DNA from: Candidatus Avelusimicrobium gallinaceum | GTDB lineage: Bacteria; Elusimicrobiota; Elusimicrobia; Elusimicrobiales; Elusimicrobiaceae | Assembly: GCA_944324965.1 (NCBI GenBank) | Contig: CALUYH010000010.1 | Location: 1-45,167, forward strand | Direction: 5' to 3' | Length of the DNA: 45,167 bases | In this document: in pieces, positions 6,179-14,316 of the stretch | Layout: each line of letters begins with the position of its first letter | How positions within the stretch are numbered: position 1 is the first letter of the stretch | The notes under the pieces: generated by a model | What the model saw: the letters and a program-made list of their open reading frames with translations, nothing else | Database searches by the model: none | Told to the model about the DNA's origin: nothing | Position numbers and translations under genes: made by a program

Positions 6179-8477
6179 GAAAATCTCCTTGGATAAATTC
6201 CTGTGCAGCTTTAAAACTGGTACTTAATCCCTGTTCCTGGGCGGCGCGAATGGTTTCGCCCGTTTTTTTGGCGCGCAGCATTTCCAGCTTGGGTTTAAGC
6301 ATAGAAGACGACACCCGAAACGCCAGCGCCGGGTTGCCGGACTCGTCGGTCAAGTTCTCGGCCAACGCCCCGGAACGGGAAGTGTTGTTAAACATCGTCC
6401 ATATAATGATATCAAAATTTTCGTTCACCCAGTCCGTCCACCCGCTGACGGCGGCCGAAATGGTGGGCCCTACGGTGTAGGCGTTGTTAATCTGCATACG
6501 CCCGTTGGTAAAATCAACCGACACGGCCATATCGTCAAACGGAACGTCCTTTAACACCTGGCCGACTTTAAAACTTCCGGCGCGTTCCATACGGTGCATC
6601 AAAATAAACGGCTGGAAAGTGATGTTCAAGGCTTGCTGTTCTTCGGCCAGTTTTTCCATCTGGTGGATAACGCCGCCCTCCAGGCGGGCTTCCAGCGGGC
6701 CGGACAGGTTGTTCATTCCCGCGCGCATACCGGTAAAATCAAACTCGGCGCTGAAGCGGTTGCCGGACAAAATCTGCGTGGAAAACGTATCCGCCGTCAA
6801 ATTGCCCGCAAAATTTTGCATAAACTTGGGCAACCGGTCGCGGAAGTTGCGCATCCAGGCCAGCTGGCCTTCCACCGGTGCTTTAAAATTGGGTTTCTTT
6901 TTAAGCAGCGGCGTAATGACGGTGACAAAATCTTTGACCGTGCCGACAAAGGCCACCGGGTCCAAATCGCGCCAATAGATAGACGTGCGGATTTTGCGGC
7001 GGATGCTTTTTAAATTATTGACGGACAAACTCAGCTTAAACGGTACGCCGTTTAACTCCGTAGACGCAATATACGCATACAAATTGCCCTTGCGCCAGCT
7101 GGCGCTCATATTCAGTTTGTCAAACACGGATTTGTTCACCGTCACTTTGCCCGCCGTCGTGTTGGCGTACAAATCGGTAAAGTTGGTCTTGGCCTGGAAC
7201 TCCCCGCTCACACCCTGGGCTTTAAAGCCGTAGAACAAGCCGTCCACGTCTTTTACCTGCGCCGTCAAAAGCGGAAGCGCGTATTTGCCGTCCTGGCGCG
7301 TTACCCGGGCGGAAACCGAACCGGTACCCGTCAGCTTGTATTGGCCGGCGGGGGCGTAATACGTTTCTTTGCCGGCCAGTTTAAAGAAATTCGTCTGCCC
7401 CTGCACATCCAGCGTAAACGGCTTTTGGGCAAAATCCAGCGTGCCCGAAGCCGTCAGCGATACGTCGTCCGCGGAGGCCGTTACTTTGGAAAGTTTCAGC
7501 AGGCGGTAATCGTTGTCCAGCATGCCCTGCGCCGTAATTTCGGCTTTGGGGACCGCAAAGCCCCATTCCTTGGTGTGGAACAGCGACAAATCTTTACTGG
7601 AAAAAGCCGGCACGCTGGCCTTGACGGTGAAATACGGCGTGCGCAGGTTGTCCAAATCTATCAGCAAATCCACCGGTTTTTGGAACAAATACACTTGCGT
7701 GCGCAGGCTGCGCAAGGCAAAATTCGTCCAATCAAATCCCGCAAAATTCACGTGTCCCGTGCCCTGAATTTCCATATCGGAAATGTTGTCCCCCCACTTA
7801 TTGCGCAGCACCATTTCCGCCCGGAAGCGCGACAGTTCGTCAAAGCGCAGCTGTTCAAAATGCATATTCAGCCCGTACACCGCGTGCGATACGCCAGTGG
7901 CTAAATCCTTGTAGCTTAACACGCCGTTGTCCACCGTCCAATCTTCCACACTCACGGCCAGTTTGCGCCCGGTCAGCTCGCTGGTGTAGAACGATTTTTC
8001 TTTGGGGGTGCGCAACCGCGGCATATTGTAGCTGCCGTCTTGCAGGCGCACCACATTAAAGCGCGGCGCGTTTAAGGAAACTTCGTCAATCACCAACTGC
8101 TGGTTTAAAAGCGGTAGCAGCCGAAAGCGCAACGTAACGGACTCGGCCGACAGCAGCGGATACCCGGGTTCTCCTTCCGTATCCAGCACGGAGAAGCCTT
8201 TTAATTCCAACGTGTTAATAAATTTTAAATCCAGGGAAGAAATAATAACCGGACGGTCCAAACGCTTTTGCAGTTCTTCGGTAATAACTTCGCTGATGTG
8301 CTGGGCGTTAAACGTTTTTAAAAACACCAGCCACAGCCCCGCCACCAGCAGCAAAAGCAGCATAACGGTAAACAAAACCATACGAAAGCTGACCAGAAAG
8401 CACGATTTGATAAACCGCGCTACCCAGGCCCAAAACCCTTTTTTGTGTTTGTTTTTATTTTTGTTTTTTCTGCTCAT
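6165..8477 (-). CDS. AsmA-like envelope protein
   Basis: A 770-residue membrane-anchored protein with a very basic N-terminal tail (lysine and asparagine repeats), one transmembrane helix at about residues 28-52, and a long beta-rich periplasmic part. The segment after the membrane helix (RPVIISSLDLKFINTLELKG and following) has the AsmA/TamB/YhdP style: a helix, then repeated beta strands over a large groove. Proteins of this family are thought to bridge the periplasm for lipid transport. I infer an outer membrane and a lipid-related role, but the exact subfamily is not clear. It starts two bases after the HExxH membrane protein gene and overlaps pyrE. Confidence 0.75.
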   Translation of the reverse strand: MSRKNKNKNKHKKGFWAWVARFIKSCFLVSFRMVLFTVMLLLLLVAGLWLVFLKTFNAQHISEVITEELQKRLDRPVIISSLDLKFINTLELKGFSVLDTEGEPGYPLLSAESVTLRFRLLPLLNQQLVIDEVSLNAPRFNVVRLQDGSYNMPRLRTPKEKSFYTSELTGRKLAVSVEDWTVDNGVLSYKDLATGVSHAVYGLNMHFEQLRFDELSRFRAEMVLRNKWGDNISDMEIQGTGHVNFAGFDWTNFALRSLRTQVYLFQKPVDLLIDLDNLRTPYFTVKASVPAFSSKDLSLFHTKEWGFAVPKAEITAQGMLDNDYRLLKLSKVTASADDVSLTASGTLDFAQKPFTLDVQGQTNFFKLAGKETYYAPAGQYKLTGTGSVSARVTRQDGKYALPLLTAQVKDVDGLFYGFKAQGVSGEFQAKTNFTDLYANTTAGKVTVNKSVFDKLNMSASWRKGNLYAYIASTELNGVPFKLSLSVNNLKSIRRKIRTSIYWRDLDPVAFVGTVKDFVTVITPLLKKKPNFKAPVEGQLAWMRNFRDRLPKFMQNFAGNLTADTFSTQILSGNRFSAEFDFTGMRAGMNNLSGPLEARLEGGVIHQMEKLAEEQQALNITFQPFILMHRMERAGSFKVGQVLKDVPFDDMAVSVDFTNGRMQINNAYTVGPTISAAVSGWTDWVNENFDIIIWTMFNNTSRSGALAENLTDESGNPALAFRVSSSMLKPKLEMLRAKKTGETIRAAQEQGLSTSFKAAQEFIQGDFHAKK

Positions 8478-8479
8478 TT

Positions 8480-9166
8480 TTATGCCGCGTTCACTGCTTT
8501 TTCTACTATATAGTTTACTATAATTCGCCAGATGTTGACGGTTCCGGCCAGCACATTTTTTCCGGCGGCGGCCAAACTGACCGTTTCCGGGAACAACGCC
8601 TTTAACACCAGCGCCAGCACTACCAGGTTGGCCAGCACAATCATCACGACGGAAAACACCTTTCCGCCGGCCAGCTTCAAGTCGGGCTGTTCGGCTTCAA
8701 ACAGCGTTTTAAACGTCTGCACCAGGTGGAACGCCGTGCAAAACCCGATGACGAACAAAAACACCTGGCGGTACGGCGTCAAATCCACAAACAAATCCGC
8801 AATAATATACACAAACGCCGCCGCCACCGTGTACGCCGGCACAAAATACGGGGCGAGCACCACAAACGCGTTGCAATCATCCATCTTTACGTATCCGCTG
8901 TCCTGCCCGATGGACACGTCCTTAATCCGGCACCCGCACACCAGCGCCGCCAGGGCGTGCGTCATTTCGTGCGCAAACACATACGGCCGGGAAAAATTGT
9001 AGTACCCGTAATGGATACCGCCATACACCACCGCCCCGGCCACAAAACTGACCGCCGCCTGCAACTGCCCCAGCACGGCCAGCAAAATCCGCATCGTTTC
9101 GGCAAACGTCAGCGCGGCCGTGGGCAGCAATAAAAGGGCAATAAGCAGTTTGAGTAAGCGCACCAT
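8480..9166 (-). CDS. Membrane protein with an HEMTH zinc-peptidase motif (M50-like)
   Basis: A 228-residue protein with about five hydrophobic segments. HEMTH at residues 66-70 sits next to a hydrophobic helix, as in membrane-embedded M50-type zinc proteases; the flanking GCRIKDVSIGQDSGYV segment also suits that fold. No clear NPDG-type third-ligand motif is seen, so activity is uncertain. An upstream extension to 9274 was rejected because it lies inside the preceding gene. The ATG at 9166 shares one base with the preceding TAA, so the genes are coupled. It could be a relative of M50 peptidases that does not cleave protein. Confidence 0.65.
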   Translation of the reverse strand: MVRLLKLLIALLLLPTAALTFAETMRILLAVLGQLQAAVSFVAGAVVYGGIHYGYYNFSRPYVFAHEMTHALAALVCGCRIKDVSIGQDSGYVKMDDCNAFVVLAPYFVPAYTVAAAFVYIIADLFVDLTPYRQVFLFVIGFCTAFHLVQTFKTLFEAEQPDLKLAGGKVFSVVMIVLANLVVLALVLKALFPETVSLAAAGKNVLAGTVNIWRIIVNYIVEKAVNAA

Positions 9167-9858
9167 TAAAATTTCTCCGTCCAGGCTTTTTGGGCATACT
9201 GGGTTTGGGCCAGCTGCCGGGCTGCTTGCAGCAGGGTTTCGTCCGCGCGGCAAGGGGTTAAATCCGTTGCCCAAAACACGCGTGCGGCGTCTATCACGGC
9301 TTTTTTACAGGCCGGATTTTCGCGCGCGCCGGGCAGTTGCAAAGAGCCTTGGTACAGCACGGTTTGGCCAAAGCGGCGAATGGCCCCGCCCAACACTTTG
9401 GCGCCGTCAGCCGCGAGCAAATCGTTTTCCACCGGGTTACTAAAGCACGCGCTGGCCGCGTGGTGCACGCTGGGGGCATACGCAGACGCGGGCAGCTTGC
9501 GGTCAAACACGCGGTTTTGCGCGCCCAGGCGGGCCAACTGCTCGTGGATACACGCGTGCAGGCGGCGGTAAATTTCCGCGGGGCGTTCGGCCGAGGGAAA
9601 CACCAACGAAAACGTTAAATCCTCCCCGTGGAACACCACGCCGCCCCCCGTCGGACGGCGGGCCAACGGGCCAGGGTGCGCCTGCGCCGCGCGGCGGACC
9701 TCGCTAAAAAACTGGGCGTAACCAAAGGTGACGGCCGGGCCGGCCGTCCAGCGGTAAAAGCGCAGAGTGGCCTCGCGCGGGCGCGCGCGTACGAGGCATT
9801 CGTCCAATGCCATTTGCTCACACACGTTTAACGCCGGGCTGGCCAGTACAATATCCAT
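9166..9858 (-). CDS. Lipoyl/octanoyl transferase (LipM/LplA-like)
   Basis: Attaches octanoate or lipoate to lipoyl-domain proteins, here most likely GcvH. The 230-residue protein has the biotin/lipoate transferase core: RRPTGGGVVFHGEDLTFS near residue 68 and the lysine motif DGAKVLGG (K154). C138 in SACFSNP sits where LipM octanoyltransferases carry their catalytic cysteine, so octanoyl transfer is more likely than ATP-dependent ligation; this is an inference. It follows gcvPB by 84 bases that hold two hairpins. The ATG has no ribosome binding site and sits directly after a T5 run, which makes its translation odd. Confidence 0.75.
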   Translation of the reverse strand: MDIVLASPALNVCEQMALDECLVRARPREATLRFYRWTAGPAVTFGYAQFFSEVRRAAQAHPGPLARRPTGGGVVFHGEDLTFSLVFPSAERPAEIYRRLHACIHEQLARLGAQNRVFDRKLPASAYAPSVHHAASACFSNPVENDLLAADGAKVLGGAIRRFGQTVLYQGSLQLPGARENPACKKAVIDAARVFWATDLTPCRADETLLQAARQLAQTQYAQKAWTEKF

Positions 9859-9890
9859 AAAAATGCAGCCGCCCGGGGTTTCCCGGCGGC
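9859..9890 (-). terminator. Terminator-like hairpin abutting the lipM-like start codon
   Basis: On the minus strand GCCGCC plus GGG (9890-9882) pairs with CCC and GGCGGC (9877-9868) across a four-base loop with one bulge. TGCA and T5 follow, and then the ATG at 9858. It looks like an intrinsic terminator or attenuator for readthrough from gcvPB. Confidence 0.55.
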
Positions 9891-9906
9891 AAGAGAATCC
9901 TCCCGC

Positions 9907-9932
9907 ACGGCCCCGCCCGTAAGCGGGGCCGT
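9907..9932 (-). other. Perfect 10-bp stem-loop after gcvPB
   Basis: ACGGCCCCGC pairs with GCGGGGCCGT across a six-base loop, beginning 11 bases after the gcvPB stop. There is no T run; GGGAGGA follows it. It may protect the 3' end of the gcv mRNA, or form the first half of a two-hairpin switch with 9868-9890. Confidence 0.6.
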
Positions 9933-9942
9933 ACACGCGGGG

Positions 9943-11391
9943 TTACCAGCGCAAATTGGGTTCGCGCGCGGCGGAAACTTCGTCAATGCGGCACACGCAC
10001 TGGGTGTGCGGCGCGTCCTTGACGGTTTGCGGTTCGGTTTGGATTTCCGTGTAGATTTGTTCCATCGCTTCCACAAACGCGTCCATCATTTGTTTGCTTT
10101 CGGTTTCCGTCGGTTCCACCATCATCGCTTCCGGCACGATTAACGGGAAATAAATGGTGGGGGCATAAAAGCCGTAGTCCAGCAGCCGTTTGGCAATGTC
10201 GGACGTATGCACGCCGTTCATCTCGGCCGGGTTAATGCTCAACACGCATTCGTGCATACAAATGCAATCAAAGAAAGCATTAAACTTGCCTTTCAGCGCG
10301 GCGCGGATGTAGTTGGCGTTCAAAATGGCGTTTTCGGCAATTTGGCGGAAGGTGGTTCCGTCAAACTGGCGCAAATAGCAATACCCGCGCAGGCAGACGG
10401 CTATATTGCCGTAAAACGCTTTCATTTTGCCCAGGCTCTTGGGCATTTTGCCGCTTAAAGTATATTTGCCGTTTTTCAGCTCTACCATCGGCTTGGGCAG
10501 GAAAGGCGCCACATGCGCCGCCGCCCCCACGGGGCCTGCGCCGGGGCCGCCGCCGCCGTGCGGGGCAGCAAAACTTTTGTGCACGTTTAAGTGCATTAAG
10601 TCCGCCCCCATATCGGCGGGTTTTACAAGTCCGGCCAAGGCGTTAAAGTTGGCGCCGTCCAAATAGAACAAGGCGCCCGCTTTGTGCACCATATCGGCAA
10701 TTTCGCGGATGTCCGTTTCAAACAGCCCCACCGTGTTGGGTACGGTCAGCATCACGACAGCCGTCTTGTCCGACAGCGCCTGCTGCAAAGCCGCTTTGTC
10801 CACGCGGCCGTCCGGCGCGGATTTTATATTGACCACCGTGTATCCGGCCATATGCGCCGTAGCGGGGTTAGTGCCGTGGGCGGTGTCGGGCACGATGACT
10901 TCCGTGCGTTTAAAATCTTTGCGCGCGTCGTGATAGGCGCGGGCCGTCAGAATGCCGGTCAGTTCACCGTGTGCACCGGCCGCGGGCTGGAGCGTAAACG
11001 CCGCCAGACCCGTCACCTTTTTAAGTAGTTCCTGGAAGTGATAAAGCATTTCCAGCGTGCCCTGCACCGAAGATTCCGGCGCCAGCGGGTGCACTTGCGT
11101 AAACCCGGGCAGTGCGCTTAAAAAGTCGTACGCTTTGGGGTTGTACTTCATCGTGCAGGACCCCAGCGGATAGAACTCCCCGTCCAGGCAGTAGTTCAGT
11201 TCCGACAGGCGCGTAAAATGGCGCACCGTTTCAAATTCCGAAAGTTCCGGCAGTTTGGGCGCGCTTTTGCGCAGGTACGCTTCGGGCAGATAGGCCGAGG
11301 CGTGTTTTTGCACGGGCTCAAACCGTACGCCGCGGCGGCCGGGGCTGGATTTTTCCAACGATAACGCGTTATGCGGCAAAATCGTTTTCAT
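9943..11391 (-). CDS. gcvPB: Glycine dehydrogenase (decarboxylating), subunit 2
   Basis: PLP-bearing half of the split P-protein of the glycine cleavage system. It decarboxylates glycine and passes the aminomethyl group to lipoyl-GcvH. The 482-residue protein has LGSCTMKYNPK near residue 76, the PDTAHGTNPA segment near 168 and the PLP lysine in LNVHKSFAAPHGGGGPG (K272). The length is right for subunit 2. The ATG overlaps the gcvPA stop as ATGA, with GGAGGTG upstream; the longer in-frame start at 11457 lies inside gcvPA and was rejected. The C-terminus ends in an REPNLRW tail. Confidence 0.94.
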   Translation of the reverse strand: MKTILPHNALSLEKSSPGRRGVRFEPVQKHASAYLPEAYLRKSAPKLPELSEFETVRHFTRLSELNYCLDGEFYPLGSCTMKYNPKAYDFLSALPGFTQVHPLAPESSVQGTLEMLYHFQELLKKVTGLAAFTLQPAAGAHGELTGILTARAYHDARKDFKRTEVIVPDTAHGTNPATAHMAGYTVVNIKSAPDGRVDKAALQQALSDKTAVVMLTVPNTVGLFETDIREIADMVHKAGALFYLDGANFNALAGLVKPADMGADLMHLNVHKSFAAPHGGGGPGAGPVGAAAHVAPFLPKPMVELKNGKYTLSGKMPKSLGKMKAFYGNIAVCLRGYCYLRQFDGTTFRQIAENAILNANYIRAALKGKFNAFFDCICMHECVLSINPAEMNGVHTSDIAKRLLDYGFYAPTIYFPLIVPEAMMVEPTETESKQMMDAFVEAMEQIYTEIQTEPQTVKDAPHTQCVCRIDEVSAAREPNLRW

Positions 11392-12719
11392 TTTACACCT
11401 CCCAGCGCATCGGCATAGGCCTGCAAATCGGCCTCGGTTTTGGTTTCCGTGGCACACACGAGCAGGCAGTTTTCCATCCCTTTAAAATCCTTCCCCAGCG
11501 CATAGCCCGCGCTGATGTTTTTCTTTTCCAGCTTTTGAATAATCTTCTTGGCGGGAACAGGGCATTCCAACACAAATTCGTTAAAGAACGGCGCGGCGTA
11601 TTTCACGCGGTAGCCGGGCAATTGGCCCAGCTTTTCGGCCAGTTGGTGCGCGCGTTCCAGGTTCAGCTCGGCCACTTCGGCAAGGCCCGCAGGGCCCAGG
11701 AGCGTTAAGTAAATCACCGCGTTGAGCGCGCAGAGCGCTTCGTTGGAACAGATGTTGGAAGACGCCCGTTCGCGGCGGATATGCTGTTCGCGCGCCTGCA
11801 GCGTAAGCACGAAGGCGCGGCGGCCGTTTTTGTCCTTGGCAATTCCCACAATGCGCCCGGGCAGCTGGCGCATATAGGCTTTTTTGGCGGTCATAATGCC
11901 CAACCCGGGGCCGCCAAAGTTCATCGCGTTGCCCAAGGGCTGGCCTTCGGCTACGGCAAAATCGGCGTTGTACGAGCCCGGCGTTTGCATCACGCCCAAG
12001 GCAATCGGATTAAACACGGCCGTCAGCAACGCACCCGCCTGATGTACACGCGCGGATACGGCTTCCGCTTGTTCCAGGCAGCCGAAAAAGTTCGGCGTCG
12101 CCAGCACAAAGCAGGCGGTTTTGGCGGAAAGCAAACCGTCCAGCGCGTTCAAATCCAGCGTGCCGTCCGCGCCCAGCGGGGCTTCTTTCACGCACACGCC
12201 CGGTTGGTGGCGCACGTAGGTTTTAAGCACTTCTTTGTAGTGCGGGTGCAGCGCGGCGGAAACCAAAATTTCCGTACGGCCCGTAATGCGCAGGCACGCC
12301 AAAGCGGCTTCGGCCAGGGCGGTGGCGCCGTCGTAGTGGGAGGCGGTGGCCACGTCCATATCCGTCAGTGCGCAGATACAGCTTTGAAATTCGTAAATCG
12401 TTTGCAGCGTGCCCTGGCTGGCTTCGGCCTGGTAGGGCGTGTAGGCGGTTAAAAACTCCCCGCGGGAGGATAATGCATTCACCGCGGCCGGGATAAAATG
12501 TTCGTAAATGCCGGCGCCGATAAAGTTTTTAAGCGGTTTGTTGCGCGCGGCCAACGCCTGCACGTGCGCGGTAAGTTCCTGTTCGGACAAGGCGCGGGGC
12601 AAATCCAGCGCGGGGTACAACAAATCCTGCGGAATTTGCGCCAACAGCTCCTGCACCGACGAAACGCCTATCTTGGCCAGCATTTCCTGGCGGTCTTCTT
12701 TCGTGTGAGGGATAAACAT
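11388..12719 (-). CDS. gcvPA: Glycine dehydrogenase (decarboxylating), subunit 1
   Basis: Subunit 1 of the split P-protein; it forms the heterotetramer with GcvPB and completes the active site. The 443-residue protein begins MFIPHTKEDR, the usual subunit 1 N-terminus, and carries the FIGAGIYEHFIPAAV and TPYQAEASQGTLQ segments of the family, then a GGPGLG stretch. Its start is preceded by AAAGGAT. It lies 55 bases after gcvH, with a strong hairpin in the gap, and overlaps gcvPB by four bases. Split P-proteins are common in anaerobes and Gram-positive bacteria. Confidence 0.94.
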   Translation of the reverse strand: MFIPHTKEDRQEMLAKIGVSSVQELLAQIPQDLLYPALDLPRALSEQELTAHVQALAARNKPLKNFIGAGIYEHFIPAAVNALSSRGEFLTAYTPYQAEASQGTLQTIYEFQSCICALTDMDVATASHYDGATALAEAALACLRITGRTEILVSAALHPHYKEVLKTYVRHQPGVCVKEAPLGADGTLDLNALDGLLSAKTACFVLATPNFFGCLEQAEAVSARVHQAGALLTAVFNPIALGVMQTPGSYNADFAVAEGQPLGNAMNFGGPGLGIMTAKKAYMRQLPGRIVGIAKDKNGRRAFVLTLQAREQHIRRERASSNICSNEALCALNAVIYLTLLGPAGLAEVAELNLERAHQLAEKLGQLPGYRVKYAAPFFNEFVLECPVPAKKIIQKLEKKNISAGYALGKDFKGMENCLLVCATETKTEADLQAYADALGGVK

Positions 12720-12736
12720 GGTAAAAATCCTTTAAA

Positions 12737-12759
12737 ATCCCCCGCTTCGGGCGGGGGAT
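12737..12759 (-). other. Intercistronic stem-loop between gcvH and gcvPA
   Basis: ATCCCCCGC pairs with GCGGGGGAT across a five-base loop. On the minus strand it is followed by TTTTAAAGG, a weak T run merging with the gcvPA ribosome binding site. It may cause partial termination or protect the gcvT-gcvH mRNA, giving more T and H than P protein. Confidence 0.6.
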
Positions 12760-12774
12760 AGCTAAAAAGTCCGC

Positions 12775-13155
12775 TTATTTGCCAAGCGTGGCTTTGTATG
12801 CCGTCAGGTCCATCAGGTTTTCGTATTCCGCCGGAGTCGACATTTTGATTTTAAACAGCCAGCCGTTGCCGTGCGGTTCGCGGTTGACGAGGGCCGGGTC
12901 GTTGGTGAGAGCGGTGTTTACTTCCACCACTTCGCCGCTGACGGGGGCGTAAATTTCGGACGCGGATTTGACGGATTCAATCACGCAGCAGTTTTGGCCG
13001 GCAGTTACCTGTTGGCCGACTTTGGGCAAATCCACAAAAACGATATCGCTGATTTCTTCCTGCGCGTGGTTGCTGATGCCCACGGTGGCAATGTCGCCAT
13101 CCATATGGGCCCATTCGTGGGTTTTGGCAAAACGGCAATTTTCTTCGTTACACAT
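12775..13155 (-). CDS. gcvH: Glycine cleavage system H protein
   Basis: Lipoyl carrier of the glycine cleavage system. It shuttles the aminomethyl group from P-protein to T-protein and electrons to dihydrolipoamide dehydrogenase, which is not in this window. The 126-residue protein has KTHEWA near residue 11 and the lipoylation site ESVKSASE with K63, then the usual NREPHGNGWL region. AAGGAG upstream fixes the ATG at 13155; the in-frame extension to 13293 lies in gcvT. C3, C7, C56 and C57 are extra cysteines not usually seen. The nearby lipM-like gene probably modifies it. Confidence 0.95.
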   Translation of the reverse strand: MCNEENCRFAKTHEWAHMDGDIATVGISNHAQEEISDIVFVDLPKVGQQVTAGQNCCVIESVKSASEIYAPVSGEVVEVNTALTNDPALVNREPHGNGWLFKIKMSTPAEYENLMDLTAYKATLGK

Positions 13156-13171
13156 ATTTGTCTCCTTTCGG

Positions 13172-14254
13172 TTAAACTCGGTTTTTATAAAACGGCGGTT
13201 TGACGACTTCGGCCTTGGCCCGCTTGCCGTGGATTTCAATTTCCACTTCTTTGCCGGGCACGGCCCATTCAGCCGCCAGGTATCCGACGGCAATCCCCTT
13301 AAACAGCGGGGAATAGGTGCCGCTGGTCAGCACCCCCTTTTCCGCACCGTCCGCAAACACTTTGCAGCCGGCACGCGGCACGCCGGGGCTTTTAAGCACA
13401 AAGCCGATGAGCTTTTCTTTTACGCCCTGTGCTTTTTGCGCCGCCAGCGCGTCCTTCCCTACAAAATTTTCTTTGGCCAGTTTGACCACCCACCCGCAGC
13501 CGGCTTCGTACGGCGTGCGCGTTTGGTCCGCGTCCGCCCCATTGAGCAGGTATCCGGCTTCCAGGCGCAGCACATCGCGCGCACCTAAACCGCACGGCGT
13601 GACGCCCTGCTTTAAAAGCGCGTCCCACAGTTGGGCAATTTTATCCGAAGGCAGCATAATTTCCACGCCGTCTTCGCCGGTGTAGCCCGTGCGGGTCAAA
13701 TAGCCTTTGGCGCCAAACAGTTCAATTTCCGCAATGTGAAACCGCGCCACTTCCGGCGCTTGGGGCAACAGCTTGGCCACTTGTTCCAAGGCCTGCGGGC
13801 CCTGGACGGCAATCATCCCCCACCGGGCGCTTTCGTTGCGCACGGTTACGTCAAACTTTTTGGCCTGTTTTTCAAACCAGGCAAAATCTTCCGCCGTGCA
13901 GGCGGCGTTTACGACCACCAAAAATTTTTCCGGCGTTAAGCAGAACGAAATGGCATCGTCAATAATGGTGCCTTTTTCGGTAAGGATGTGGGAATAGACG
14001 CCGGCGCCGGGCTCGTTTTTGATGTTGTTGCAATTAATATACTGCAAAAACGGCCACGCGTCTTTGCCTTCCACAAAAATCTGCCCCATATGGGACACGT
14101 CAAACATACCGGCGGCTTGGCGCACGGCGTTATGTTCGGCAATAATACCGGCGAACTGCACGGGCAGCAGCCAACCGTGAAAGTCCACCATTTTCCCGCC
14201 GGCCGCTTCACACGCGGCGCAGAGCGGGGTTGTTTGCAAATCGGTATGGGTCAC
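13172..14254 (-). CDS. gcvT: Glycine cleavage system T protein (aminomethyltransferase)
   Basis: Transfers the methylene group from aminomethyl-lipoyl-GcvH to tetrahydrofolate, releasing ammonia. The 360-residue product is a normal GcvT: VDFHGWLLPVQF near the N-terminus, MFDVSHMGQI, an RTGYTGEDGVEI motif in the middle and a GLGARDVLRLEAG stretch. A GTG start at 14254 is chosen because GGAGG lies five bases upstream; an upstream TTG at 14266 would overlap that site. It is the first gene of the gcv operon, with a -10 candidate TACAAT at 14284-14279 in a dyad shared with the divergent YgjP-like gene. Confidence 0.93.
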   Translation of the reverse strand: MTHTDLQTTPLCAACEAAGGKMVDFHGWLLPVQFAGIIAEHNAVRQAAGMFDVSHMGQIFVEGKDAWPFLQYINCNNIKNEPGAGVYSHILTEKGTIIDDAISFCLTPEKFLVVVNAACTAEDFAWFEKQAKKFDVTVRNESARWGMIAVQGPQALEQVAKLLPQAPEVARFHIAEIELFGAKGYLTRTGYTGEDGVEIMLPSDKIAQLWDALLKQGVTPCGLGARDVLRLEAGYLLNGADADQTRTPYEAGCGWVVKLAKENFVGKDALAAQKAQGVKEKLIGFVLKSPGVPRAGCKVFADGAEKGVLTSGTYSPLFKGIAVGYLAAEWAVPGKEVEIEIHGKRAKAEVVKPPFYKNRV

Positions 14255-14277
14255 AAACGCCTCCAAAAGTATACGAC

Positions 14278-14316
14278 CATTGTATAAAATTTGACCGTTT
14301 TTTATACAATGTATAT
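14278..14316. promoter_or_regulatory. Divergent promoter and inverted repeat between gcvT and the YgjP-like gene
   Basis: A perfect 12-bp inverted repeat, CATTGTATAAAA (14278-14289) and TTTTATACAATG (14300-14311), is centred on TTTGACCGTT. Each arm contains an outward-facing TACAAT -10 box. The plus-strand box (14305-14310) lies six bases before the ATG at 14317, giving a leaderless mRNA; the minus-strand box gives gcvT a leader of about 18 nt with GGAGG. A shared operator is possible. Confidence 0.6.

Noticed and set aside
14255..14316. Glycine riboswitch upstream of gcvT
   Set aside because: The gap is only 62 bases and holds the divergent promoters; there is no room for the aptamer.
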